Positions 18,101 to 25,413 of a stretch of 45,765 nt of DNA are shown piece by piece. The notes under the pieces were generated by a model. That model worked only from the letters and a program-made list of their open reading frames with translations. It was not told where the DNA came from and did not search any database. The DNA is taken from assembly GCF_001673405.1 (NCBI RefSeq), contig NZ_LZLV01000022.1, positions 1 through 45,765 on the forward strand. Direction: 5' to 3'. The position numbers were made by a program, and so were the translations under genes. Within the stretch, counting starts at the first letter, position 1. Each line of letters opens with the position of its first letter. Source of the DNA: Mycobacterium sp. 1245111.1 (GTDB lineage Bacteria; Actinomycetota; Actinomycetes; Mycobacteriales; Mycobacteriaceae).

Positions 18101-21100
18101 AATTCACCGGGTGCAAAAGCGGCCGCTCGGCGGTGATCGATACTGACCATATCTGGTGTCGGCGGGGCGATTTCACGTCGATTGTGCGCGACTACCAGGC
18201 TGCTGACTACCGACCACGTATGCGAATAGGCGGCTGCCTCGCCGGCGGCGTAACGCGCATCGAGTTCGGCGATGGCGGAGTCGAAGTCCTCGGCGTCGAA
18301 CACCACGACCGAGTCGATCCGCTCATCGGCGTTGATCTCCAGCACGATGAGCGCGTCGGTGAGAAAGGCTCCGGCTCCTTCGTCGCGACCGGAGAAGGTG
18401 GTTCGCGCGAGGGCAAGGCTCTTCCCGCGGGTCGCTATGACCGTCCGGGTTATGTTCGTTGACCAGAGCTCGGCGATTGCCCGTGTGTTGGCCATGTAGG
18501 CGTCTCGGCCTTCCAAGACACCCGAGCTCACTAGACATCGGCGATCGTCAGTGCACATATCGTCGGCCACGAGCTCGGTTACGGCGTCCCAATCGCCCGC
18601 CGCGAGGTGGGCCCGGAAGCTGTCGGCCACTTGGCTTGCCGCATTTTCCAGCCGTGGCGTCGGCCGATTGAGTTCGTCAAACCGGCGAAGAGCCTTGTCG
18701 AGATCCGCCTCGTCGAAGAATTCGCAGCGATTGAGCATGTCCCCGTCGACCGTTGTGACGTCGACCCCTTGCCACTCGGCGACGAAGCCCTGATCCGAAA
18801 CACCTTGCGCGGCATAGCTGCACACCGCTCCGAGATCGGTCAGCCGGTGCACCGCCGCGACGTAAGGCCGGATGTGTTCGCCGAGGTCAAACACGGCGTG
18901 GATATAGGTCGTTAGGTCCATCGACCCGAACGCTGCTGATCGGCGGTGGTCGACAAACATTGCGTTTGGGCTGAGCGCCGGAACCTCCTGCCGACGAAGC
19001 GCGGCGAAGGACTCCGCGACCATCGACCAGGTGTGCGCGTGCGCGGCCGCCTCGCCGGCGAGGTAGCGGCAGTCGAGTTCCGCGATGGCAGAGTCGAAGT
19101 CGTCGAGGTCGAACACCGCGATCGATATGATGCGCTCATCGGCATCTATCTCGACGATATTCAGGGCATCCTCTTGTATTGCATCTGTATCGCGGCCCGA
19201 GCCTCGCACGCGGGTTAGCGCGAGACGCTCGCCGCGGAGTGCTGTGACACCCACCATCTGCAACGTGAAACCGATGTCGCCAGACACTCGCAGGCTTTCG
19301 ATGACTAGATCGCGGCCGTGTTGGTTTCCGCCATTCACGACTCGGCGGTGATCGATGCCGGAAAACCCTTCGGCCACAAGCTCGGCCACGCTACCCCATT
19401 CGCGGGCTGCGGAACACGACCAGAACCGCGTGAAGATGCGCGTAGCCGCGTTCTCGAGCCTTCGTTCCTGACGGTGTGCCTCCTCGAACTTGGCATGGAC
19501 GCTATCGAGCTCTGCCATTGCAGCGTCCATGTTGTCGAGGTCGAACCATACTGTTAGCAAGATTCGACCGTCCGAGTCGATACCGTCTAGGGAGAGAAAC
19601 TCGTCGCGCGGCGCTCCAGGGCTCTCGTCGGTGCTGCCTACCACCAATCGAGCGAGAGACAGGCGTTCGCCCCGCACCGCGATAACGACTCGGTTGAATC
19701 GCATGGCGCCCGCCTCGACAGCGCGCCTGATTTGGGGTACCCAGTCGGCGGCCGGGATCTGCGTGAATCCGACGATTTTCCGGCGACTCTCGGTGATGCC
19801 GTCGGATGCATAAAGCTCCTCGACCACGTCCCAGGCGCCACTATGAATAGCGGCTATCAGGCGTTGGCACGTGCGCACGCATGCATTCTCGGACTCGGCG
19901 GCGGGCGGTTCGTCGGAAGCCGGGACAACGGCCTGGGCCTGCGCGCCGAGAACACCGCGAGCCCTCTCGGCAAGCCCCACAGCGCCTTTGCGCTCGTACA
20001 AGTCGGCTGCCTGTTCTGCAGCGGCGCGTGCCCGCACTGCATCGCCGGCAGCGCCCAACACGATTGCCAGCGACAAACACGCATCACCGTGATCCACCAA
20101 GGCGTCGGTACGCTCGGCGAGCTCGACCGCGGCCTCGGCGACCAGCCGAGCCTCGTCGTGGTTTTCACTACGCGACAGCAGGTGTGCCCGAAGCACACGC
20201 CAGGCGATCGACGGCTTCAGCGCGTTCCCCGCGAGTCGCTGACTCTCCGAACATAATTCGTCTGCCTCGCCAACTCGGTCTAGGACTAGGCATGCCCGGC
20301 CCAGCAGCGCGGCGGTCTCGGCGGTGTCGGCGTCGAGACGCATCCGGCGGAAACCGTTGTAGGCCTTGCGTAGATGCGGTTCGGCCGCGCCCGGATCGTC
20401 GGCGATCAACTCGACGATGCCGGCGAACTGCTCGACTTCCATGAGGGCATGGCGCAGACCGAGTTCGGTGACGGTACGGCGAGCCGAGTCGATCATCCGC
20501 CGGGCCGCGGCGGCCCTACCGCGGAAGGCTTCCAACACCGCCTGGCATCGCGTCGACGTCGCCTCGACCGCAGGCGAATCCGTCGTGATCCTCAGCAGCC
20601 GAACCACGTCGAGGCATCTGCCGCCGGCCCGCGGAACGGGATTGGGGCCCCACAGCGCGGCGAGCGGTGCACCCGCGAGCACGGCGTTGACGCGGCGATG
20701 TTCCCGTGCCCGCCGCGCGGCGGTCAGAGCTTCGTCCAGTGCGATTTCGCAGTCACCGATCCGCCCGAGCCTCGCGAGGCAACCGGCTCGCACGGTGTGC
20801 GCCGTGGCTTCCCCCGCGGCATCATCTAAACCGGCCAGCTCTTCCGCGGCCGCGCCCAACTCGGATTCGACCTCGTCCAATCGCTCGGGGTGGATCAGCA
20901 TCGACAGCTGACCGTCGAAACATGTCGCCCATGCGGCCAGACGAGCTGAATCGACTGTCGCGGTTCGTAATTGCGAGACTGCGTCGGGCGCTGATGTCAC
21001 ATCACCCGCGGCGAGCAGAGCCTCGCAACGGGCCACAAGCAGCTCGGCGGTCTGATCCTCGCGATCGGGCAGCTCGTCGTCGAGTTCCTCCATAGCATGC

Positions 21101-23727
21101 AGAGCGCGGTCGTAGAGCTCGGCGGCACCCTCGTAGGCGAGTCGCGCCATCGCCTGGTCTGCGGCGCGCCGGCAATACTCAACAGCCTTGGCCGCGTTAC
21201 CCGCCCACGCGCACTCGAAATAGTGGTGAGCCAACTCACCAAGTAGTTCGTCGTCCTCGGCTCCGGACTGCGCCTCCAGCGTCGTCGCGATGCGCTGGTG
21301 CAACCGCATGCGACGGACAGAGGCCAGCTCGGCAAGCAGTGACTGCCGGACGATCGCGTGGTTGAACCGGTATCGGCCACCGGGTTCTTCGATGATGATG
21401 CCGGCCTTGCACGCCTCGTCAAACGCGTCAACCAGATCGTCTTCGACAACTTGCTCCACGAAGTCGACCGCGAATCGGCTGCCAACGACCGCGGCAGCGG
21501 CGAGGGCCTTGTTGGTTTCCGCCGGCAGCCGAGACAACCGGCGGCTCACCGCTTCTCGTACGCCCTGCGGCAGCGTGCTCTGATCCCAGGTGCCGCCGCT
21601 TTCCTCTACGTGACGCAAAGCCTCGATGAGGAAGAACGGATTACCACCCGTTACCGAGGCCAATGCATTGGCGAGATCCTCGTCGTCGTAGCCGGATTCG
21701 GCGACGTACGCCGTCACGTCTCGCCCGTCGAGCCCGCTGAGGTTGATGCGTTCGGCGGTACCGTCGCGGTGCAGGTCGGCGAGCATCGCAGCCAGTGGAT
21801 GGGAACGGTCCAAATCGGTGCTGCGGTACGTCCCGACGACCTGCACCCGGGCGTGATCACCGAACCGCAGCAGATGCCGCAACAACAACAGCGTGGGCTT
21901 GGCCGCCCAGTGCAGGTCGTCGAGGATCAGCACGACGGGCGCACTCACGGAAGCGGCTTCAAACACCGCGACGACGGCGTCGAAAAGTGCGTAACGTTCG
22001 GTGTCTGGGTCCGCGCGAGTCGGCGCCGCGAGGTCAGGGAGCACCTCGGTCAGCGCGGGAACCAGCGAGAGTAGCGCTTCGACACCGCGCAACGCGCGCA
22101 GCCGTTTGGCGCCGATGCACGGCACCAGCGAACGCAGTGCCTCTGCGAACGGCTGATACGGCGCACCGAGATCCTCATCGCAGCGGCCGTAGAGCACGAC
22201 CGCGCCTTGCTCATAGGCCTGCTGCGACCATTCGCCGGCCAAGCGTGTCTTGCCCACCCCGGGTTCACCGGCGATCAGCACTGCGCGGGTGCCGCCCGCG
22301 AGCGCGGACTGCCAACCGGATAGCAGCCGCTCCAACTCCGCGACACGTCCGACGAAAGGTCCCGGGCCGGTCAACACCGCTGGCAGAGCTGGTCTTTCAA
22401 AGCCGCCAGCATCAGCTTCCGTCGGCGGGGCAGCCTCGGTGACGTCCAGCCTAAGCTCAAAGACATGCTCTGGGCGCGCAAGGTTTTTGAGGTTCCGCAT
22501 CCCCAGGTCGGCGAGTACGACGTCCTCGGGCAATGAGTCGATGACGAGTTCGGCGGTTGCGCCCGAACACAGGATCTGGGCACCCTCTGCCAGCGACCGC
22601 AGACGGGCGGCACGGTTGACCGCCCGACCGAAGTAGTCGCCGTCGCGAAGCTCGGCTTCGCCGGTATGCAACGCCATGCGAACACGCAGAGGCATGCGTA
22701 ATGCCCATGGTTCATGCAGGATTGCATCTTGAAGCTCCAGGGCGGCTGCGGCCGCGCCCGACGGCCGGTCGAACACCGAAAACGTGGCGTCGCCTTCACC
22801 GCGTGTCTTGATCAACCGTCCACCACGCGATGTCACCACTTGTTCGACAAGCTCGTCGTGGCGCGCGAGCGCGACCGCCATCGCATCGGAATCGGCTTCC
22901 CAGGCGGCGGTCGATCCCTCGATGTCGGTGAGCAGGAAGGTAACCGCGCGCGTTACCGCCGAAACGTGTTGCAGTACAGGGGTATCCAACGCGGCATCTT
23001 GCGCGACAATCGCGGCTTCGAGGCGCCGCAGCTCTGTCCCAGGGTCGACGCCAAGTTCGTCGGCAAGCAGCGACCGTGCCCGCCGGAAAGCGGCAAGGGC
23101 CTCGCCTTGTCGTCCGGCCCGGTAAAGGGCGAGCATCAGCTGGCCCCAACGTCTCTCGCGCAGCGGGGCGTCGGCTACCGCGGCCTCGAGTTCGCCGATG
23201 ATTTCCGCGGCCCGACCCGTGGCAAGCAACGCATCGGCCCGATCTTCGACCAGCGCGGCGTGGCTTTCGATCCAGCGAGTCTTTTCAGAGATTCCCCGTC
23301 GGTTGTCGGGGAGCTCCGGGGTTCCGCGCCAGAGGCTGAGCGCTTCCTCGAAGCGGGCCACGGCCTCTGCGGTGTCACCGGCGGACGCGGCATCGCGGCC
23401 CATTCTGGTGACTTGTTTGAAGCGGGATGCATCGGTCTCGGGCGGGTTGAGGATCCAGCCGGTTCCCTCGGTGAGGACGTAGCCGTCACCGAGCACGCGG
23501 CGCAACGAGGAAATGTGGGTTTGAAGGGCCTTGGCGGCGGTGCGCGGCGGCTCGTCACCCCAGAGCAGTTCGAGCAACATGTCGGCCGACACCACAGAAC
23601 CGGCGTGTAGGCCGAGCATGATGAGGACCGCACGAGGTTTCGCGCCCGGTATCAAAACCGGTGCGCCGCCTCTCCGGACCTGAAGCGGCCCCAAAACCCG
23701 CAGCTCCACCGCTTGAAGCGTACTCAC
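12136..23727 (-). CDS. Giant SARP-cyclase-STAND ATPase regulator with 19 SnoaL/NTF2-like half-domains
   Basis: A 3863-residue single-frame protein. Residues 1-245 are a SARP/BTAD module: winged helix (KPRAVLIMLGLHAGSVVSAD, LLWGDEPPRTAAKALQTHIS) plus the BTAD helical repeat (LADELGVDPGTELRRLE). Residues 258-428 are a class III cyclase with metal aspartates D268 (TDIEGST) and D313 (GEGDATF), K307, and N371/R375 (AVNRAARL). Residues 445-800 are an AAA/STAND ATPase: Walker A GEPGVGKT 487-494, Walker B VVLILDDLHW 598-607. About 800-1275 is TPR-like. Then come a lone half-domain (1281-1420) and nine ~270-residue units (1421-3846) made of paired NTF2-like halves. The start is GTG 23727; an in-frame GTG at 23709 also suits the VELRVLGPL family start. 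There is no good ribosome binding site. The N-terminal part resembles mycobacterial cyclase-ATPase regulators; I know no named family with this tail. Confidence 0.9.
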   Translation of the reverse strand: MSTLQAVELRVLGPLQVRRGGAPVLIPGAKPRAVLIMLGLHAGSVVSADMLLELLWGDEPPRTAAKALQTHISSLRRVLGDGYVLTEGTGWILNPPETDASRFKQVTRMGRDAASAGDTAEAVARFEEALSLWRGTPELPDNRRGISEKTRWIESHAALVEDRADALLATGRAAEIIGELEAAVADAPLRERRWGQLMLALYRAGRQGEALAAFRRARSLLADELGVDPGTELRRLEAAIVAQDAALDTPVLQHVSAVTRAVTFLLTDIEGSTAAWEADSDAMAVALARHDELVEQVVTSRGGRLIKTRGEGDATFSVFDRPSGAAAAALELQDAILHEPWALRMPLRVRMALHTGEAELRDGDYFGRAVNRAARLRSLAEGAQILCSGATAELVIDSLPEDVVLADLGMRNLKNLARPEHVFELRLDVTEAAPPTEADAGGFERPALPAVLTGPGPFVGRVAELERLLSGWQSALAGGTRAVLIAGEPGVGKTRLAGEWSQQAYEQGAVVLYGRCDEDLGAPYQPFAEALRSLVPCIGAKRLRALRGVEALLSLVPALTEVLPDLAAPTRADPDTERYALFDAVVAVFEAASVSAPVVLILDDLHWAAKPTLLLLRHLLRFGDHARVQVVGTYRSTDLDRSHPLAAMLADLHRDGTAERINLSGLDGRDVTAYVAESGYDDEDLANALASVTGGNPFFLIEALRHVEESGGTWDQSTLPQGVREAVSRRLSRLPAETNKALAAAAVVGSRFAVDFVEQVVEDDLVDAFDEACKAGIIIEEPGGRYRFNHAIVRQSLLAELASVRRMRLHQRIATTLEAQSGAEDDELLGELAHHYFECAWAGNAAKAVEYCRRAADQAMARLAYEGAAELYDRALHAMEELDDELPDREDQTAELLVARCEALLAAGDVTSAPDAVSQLRTATVDSARLAAWATCFDGQLSMLIHPERLDEVESELGAAAEELAGLDDAAGEATAHTVRAGCLARLGRIGDCEIALDEALTAARRAREHRRVNAVLAGAPLAALWGPNPVPRAGGRCLDVVRLLRITTDSPAVEATSTRCQAVLEAFRGRAAAARRMIDSARRTVTELGLRHALMEVEQFAGIVELIADDPGAAEPHLRKAYNGFRRMRLDADTAETAALLGRACLVLDRVGEADELCSESQRLAGNALKPSIAWRVLRAHLLSRSENHDEARLVAEAAVELAERTDALVDHGDACLSLAIVLGAAGDAVRARAAAEQAADLYERKGAVGLAERARGVLGAQAQAVVPASDEPPAAESENACVRTCQRLIAAIHSGAWDVVEELYASDGITESRRKIVGFTQIPAADWVPQIRRAVEAGAMRFNRVVIAVRGERLSLARLVVGSTDESPGAPRDEFLSLDGIDSDGRILLTVWFDLDNMDAAMAELDSVHAKFEEAHRQERRLENAATRIFTRFWSCSAAREWGSVAELVAEGFSGIDHRRVVNGGNQHGRDLVIESLRVSGDIGFTLQMVGVTALRGERLALTRVRGSGRDTDAIQEDALNIVEIDADERIISIAVFDLDDFDSAIAELDCRYLAGEAAAHAHTWSMVAESFAALRRQEVPALSPNAMFVDHRRSAAFGSMDLTTYIHAVFDLGEHIRPYVAAVHRLTDLGAVCSYAAQGVSDQGFVAEWQGVDVTTVDGDMLNRCEFFDEADLDKALRRFDELNRPTPRLENAASQVADSFRAHLAAGDWDAVTELVADDMCTDDRRCLVSSGVLEGRDAYMANTRAIAELWSTNITRTVIATRGKSLALARTTFSGRDEGAGAFLTDALIVLEINADERIDSVVVFDAEDFDSAIAELDARYAAGEAAAYSHTWSVVSSLVVAHNRREIAPPTPDMVSIDHRRAAAFAPGEFIDYLRAGWEIGQNLNLYIEAVHRVNDLGAVYTWAGYGSSHEGFDAEWRGVSLTGIEGSRCSRMEVFDDTDLDSALARFDEVCCPTTRRLDNAASQTAARIYAWFAARDWDAMAQGFAEDYSFEDRRRVVNAGTYRGRDAGIEDLRTFADLGFTLTTLGVIATRGGRLALIRATAAGPDPGAVQMVGLNLFEIDADERITAALIFEPDDLDAALEELDARYLAGEAAPYASTWSDVAKAYTTLNQQKLPPTTPDWINLDQRRLASVEAGHLAAYVRDALVSIPGTIYIEAVHRLSDTGAIVSRAVNGTSQHGFEAEWREIDVLMFDDHRINRLEVFDEADLDAALARFDQLSRPAPRRLENAASQVWEHIYAWFAARDWDALGEIAADNFRIEDRRRVVNAGIRHGRDAALADMRVMADVGFELTMVDVTATRGSRLALVRVRASGNDPDVVQNDAYNLAEIDSGGRISAAVVFDLEDFDAAIAELDERYSAGEAAPYARTWSAIAEVYSALNRGELPTPSADFTDVDHRRLAAIGSGDFMAYLGAQPQDATHAGIYVETVHRLTKLGAVTTHVAKETTQDGFDAEWRITSFFIVDGDKVSRYEIFDEEDLDAALARFDELQPQARQLENAASRVHELLKARVVARDWDAVSDFFADDVAIDDRRRVVNSGIQYGREAAVADMRSAAEVGLSSISLSVIATRGERLELCRTCIQYQDRAFRMEFIAVVEIDADERIVARVAFDADDVDAAITELDARYLAGEAAPYSTVWSTLSRGYAALNRHEMPPLTSNARNVDHRRARGFAPGHLAVWLGASWDLMPDASMYVDTVHRLSAAGAVVTQVVRGTTPEGFRAEWRELVVLTSAGDQMSGVELFDEEDFDAALARFNELHPPKAVGPTNAASQVEQRFMNSFAARDWDAIAEFIADDFAMDDRRHTVNSGVSRGRQREIAALKAIADVGVASMTPTVVAVRGDRLALGSYLVSDGWGGTRALSVVEINAENRIVARVGFDAEDFDAAIAELDARYLADEAAPYAQTWSVVTRAHAAVNRREIPATTTDSVYIDHRPLVSIEGVDLAASLRAMFDLTSAFSVYIEAVNRLDELGAVVTQVVNATTHEGVETELRIIEMATVEGDLISRAEVFDEADVDKALARFDELHPQTPRLQNAASRLYDRSNTYLAARDMDAIADLLADDLYSDDRRRLVGNGIQRGRDAQIANLRAIVNVGVKNLESVVVATRGERLALIRTRGSGGDQRPEAFSVEMLNVVELDADNRFAATIQFDLDDFGAAMAELDSRYIAGEAAAHAHTWSLTEEAYAAYNRREISPLTSDWVNIDHRRGIGFAPGEMIPYIQAAWNVTPNVEVCIEAVHRVTDVGSLITAVGRGASLDGFDGEWRYLHLMTFKGDMVSRGEFFDEADLDAALARFDELTQSTPLDNAATRTWARLAEAGNRRDLEEYLALSNSNVRYEDRRRGLRDEFQGLTAQRNAVLAVFEAVPRSVQMTSEPIAVRGSRLALMHVCYRDTDYDERPITVEMMQIVEVDTDGFLGYSVSFDPEDIDAAFAELDSRYIAGEAAAHAHTWSVIAEIQAAVNRLELPAMTPNPGYVDHRPLVAVEGADLAASVRAIFEIHSAYRVYVEAVHRLDDLGAVYTQVHHGTSHDGVEAEWRVVEVQTVEGDLLSRAEVFDETDLDEAIARFDELHPQTPRLENAASQVYERFRRSFAARDWDAVTQMVGDDIFNDDRRRVVNAGVRLGRDATLESMRATAALGLSTNTTTVVATRGERLVLGRERFYIGDERSEAFAAEVLGLNEIDTDGRIVARVVFSLEDFDSAMAELDARYIAGEAAAHPDMWSVMMQVCAATNRRELFATTEDFIDIDHRSVATVGSGDLMAYVHTAINDGDYSIYIEAVHRLSDRGAVATLVASGTSHDGFDGEWRMTNIFTVEGNRINRLEMFDETDLDAALARFDELSRTGNDCDRGDDRGASNRRA
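12190..19885 (-). repeat. Protein-level tandem array: nine ~810-bp units of paired NTF2/SnoaL-like half-domains
   Basis: The Asn codon of the repeated NAAS/NAAT motif marks each unit at 19452, 18645, 17829, 17022, 16215, 15408, 14610, 13800 and 12984, spaced 266-272 codons. Half A runs NAAS...ARDWDA...DDRRRVVN-G...GRD...ATRGERLAL...EIDADERI...FD-x-x-DFDAAIAELDARY-AGEAA. Half B runs TWS...NRREI...DHRR...EAVHRL-DLGAV...GF-AEWR...FDEADLDAALARFDEL. Both halves share the D-x-R core and the closing FD-x-x-D-hD-x-A helix, so A and B are themselves duplicates. A divergent lone A half precedes unit 1 (about 19885-19465). Units are diverged in DNA, so the expansion is old, although short near-identical blocks remain (for example near 13380 and 14190). 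Confidence 0.92.
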
Positions 23728-23816
23728 GCATTAATCGTCGGGGACGAAATTCAACGCACGGTCAAGGTCGGGTAAAGGCGCCCCGAGGCGGACGCTTCTC
23801 AAGCCCGGCGAGCAAA

Positions 23817-24026
23817 CTACCGACCTTTGTAGGGCTCGCAGGCGTAGCCGTCGCCGTCGCGGTCCAATGCGGACCGGTATGCCGGGTCGTCCGACGGGAT
23901 GTTGTATCGGCCGTCGGCGTGCGCTTCTGTGCAGTTGCGGTACGGCGGGTCGGCCAGTGCGGCCGGCGCGCCGAAAAGTCCGGCGGCGACGATGAGGGGC
24001 GCGACGGCAAATACGGTGCGCGGCAT
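23817..24026 (-). CDS. Secreted excalibur-domain protein
   Basis: A 69-residue exported protein: signal peptide MPRTVFAVAPLIVAAGLFGA with cleavage near ALADP, then a single excalibur calcium-binding domain (YRNCTEAHADGRYNIPSDDP, ending DRDGDGYACEP). The DxDxDG-YACE loop is the hallmark and the two cysteines probably pair. ATG 24026 has AGGAG about 5 bases upstream; longer frames lack a signal peptide. It is upstream of the giant gene on the same strand, 89 bases apart, so the promoter of the giant gene may lie in this gap or the two may be co-transcribed. Confidence 0.85.
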   Translation of the reverse strand: MPRTVFAVAPLIVAAGLFGAPAALADPPYRNCTEAHADGRYNIPSDDPAYRSALDRDGDGYACEPYKGR

Positions 24027-24426
24027 GAGGACTCCTATCGTTGATCGGGATGACGTCCGGCGGAGTCTAGGTACGCGAACGACGCGCGCGGCGCCGTAAT
24101 GGGTGGAACCCATGTCGGATTCACACGGCCAAAACCAGGGAGCCGCATCCACCGATCGGCCGATCTTTCTAACTTAACGGCGGTATTCAGGGCAAATTTG
24201 TCGCTGCGGCCTTGGCGATGAATTACCGTGCCCTTGACCTCGATGCCGAGGTCGGGAGATCGCTGCTGCACGGCAAATCAATGCGACGCGTGTCTACCCG
24301 GATCGCCAACGCAGCGCTTTATCGGCAAGGCACTGCGCGACCGCGAAACGAGCGTCCCGCGCACGAGGGGACACACATAAGTTCATACGGCGCGATCTTG
24401 CGTCCGCCCGCCCGGAGAACAACTTC
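24027..24426. other. 400-base intergenic region between divergent genes
   Basis: This is the divergent spacer between the excalibur-domain gene and the PE-PPE hydrolase gene. Six-frame reading shows no protein with recognisable composition, and I see no clear operator or terminator. Base composition is more AT-rich than the neighbours around 24160-24240 (TTCTAACTTAACGG), where a promoter for either gene could lie. Confidence 0.5.
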
Positions 24427-25275
24427 ATGCCCAGAATCGCCGTCAGCACCCTTCTTGCGGCCCCGTCAATCCTCGCAACGTCAATCTTTCTCACTCCAAC
24501 CCACACCGTTCGGCACCTCGACTACAAATTGGTTGACGAAGCGCTGGTCATCATCCCGGTCGACAATCCCGCGTATGCGGATGCCGCCGCGGATCTGTAC
24601 CTCAAAGCGGCGGGTATGAACGTCGATTCCGACTACGCCAACGTCGGTACGTTGAACATGCCGGAGGTTGTGCAGGGCGTCGGGCTGAACGGAGCCGTCG
24701 ACGACGGCGTCAAACAACTCGTTAGCGCAATCGAGGATAAGTACGACGCAAGCGAACTCAGCGCCGACAATCCGCTGTACATCTTCGGATACTCGCAAAG
24801 TTCCGTCGTTGCCGGTATGGCTGAGCAGCAGCTCTACAACTACGGAATTCCCTCAGAAGATCTGCACTTCGTCCTGGTGGGCGACAGCGCGTCCGCCGAA
24901 GGCGGATTTCTGAACACCTTCCTCGATTCGTTCCCGACATCCTGGCAGCCGTACATCATCGACTGGTTCAAAGCTTTTGGCGCCGACGAGGTGTTGGGGC
25001 AGACGACCCCGACGGGTCTTTACGCCACAGACGTGTATTCGCTTTCCGGTGATGGCTGGTCGATCTATGACAATGGCATGAACAACGCCGGGCTGTTCGC
25101 TGACCATCTCGAATATCTCGGTCTGACGTCGCAGGAAATCGCTAGTGCGGGTGCGCCCGTCATCGACGGTGTGGGTCCCTTTGCGACCGAGTACTTCACC
25201 ATCCAGGACTCCATGGTCAACAGCCTCGAAGCGCTTTGGACTCAACTCCAGATCGCCGACAGCATCCTTTTCTAG
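24427..25275 (+). CDS. Secreted PE-PPE-domain serine hydrolase
   Basis: A 282-residue exported alpha/beta hydrolase of the PE-PPE (PF08237-like) type, without the PE or PPE secretion module itself. The N-terminal hydrophobic segment MPRIAVSTLLAAPSILATSI works as a signal peptide. The nucleophile elbow GYSQSS places catalytic S123. Related mycobacterial domains are esterases or diacyltrehalose-type transacylases at the cell envelope. GGAGAAC precedes ATG 24427 by ~6 bases. It is followed by 140 bases without a convincing gene before the convergent TetR gene. Unlike the neighbours its product is rich in Asp, Asn and Tyr, as expected for a secreted protein. Confidence 0.82.
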   Translation: MPRIAVSTLLAAPSILATSIFLTPTHTVRHLDYKLVDEALVIIPVDNPAYADAAADLYLKAAGMNVDSDYANVGTLNMPEVVQGVGLNGAVDDGVKQLVSAIEDKYDASELSADNPLYIFGYSQSSVVAGMAEQQLYNYGIPSEDLHFVLVGDSASAEGGFLNTFLDSFPTSWQPYIIDWFKAFGADEVLGQTTPTGLYATDVYSLSGDGWSIYDNGMNNAGLFADHLEYLGLTSQEIASAGAPVIDGVGPFATEYFTIQDSMVNSLEALWTQLQIADSILF

Positions 25276-25413
25276 ACGGCCCTGTCGATAGGCTGCCTCG
25301 CGAGGTGACACTGACGTCACCCGTTCGAGGAGTACGAGCTCGCGGTGTGGCAGCGCATCCTCGAGGGCACAAGGACTTCGCGGCGGTCGACACCGAGCAG
25401 CAGCCCGACTGGG

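Noticed and set aside
12136..19885. The DNA repeats as a mobile element or CRISPR-like array
   Set aside because: Repetition is at protein level within one frame, units are diverged in DNA and have no spacers, terminal repeats or transposase.
25276..25413. Possible gene tail reading YELAVWQRILEG / HKDFAAVDTEQQPDWVT in two frames
   Set aside because: The two fragments could be pieces of one frameshifted gene end, but they are too short to assign and the frame starts inside the PE-PPE gene.
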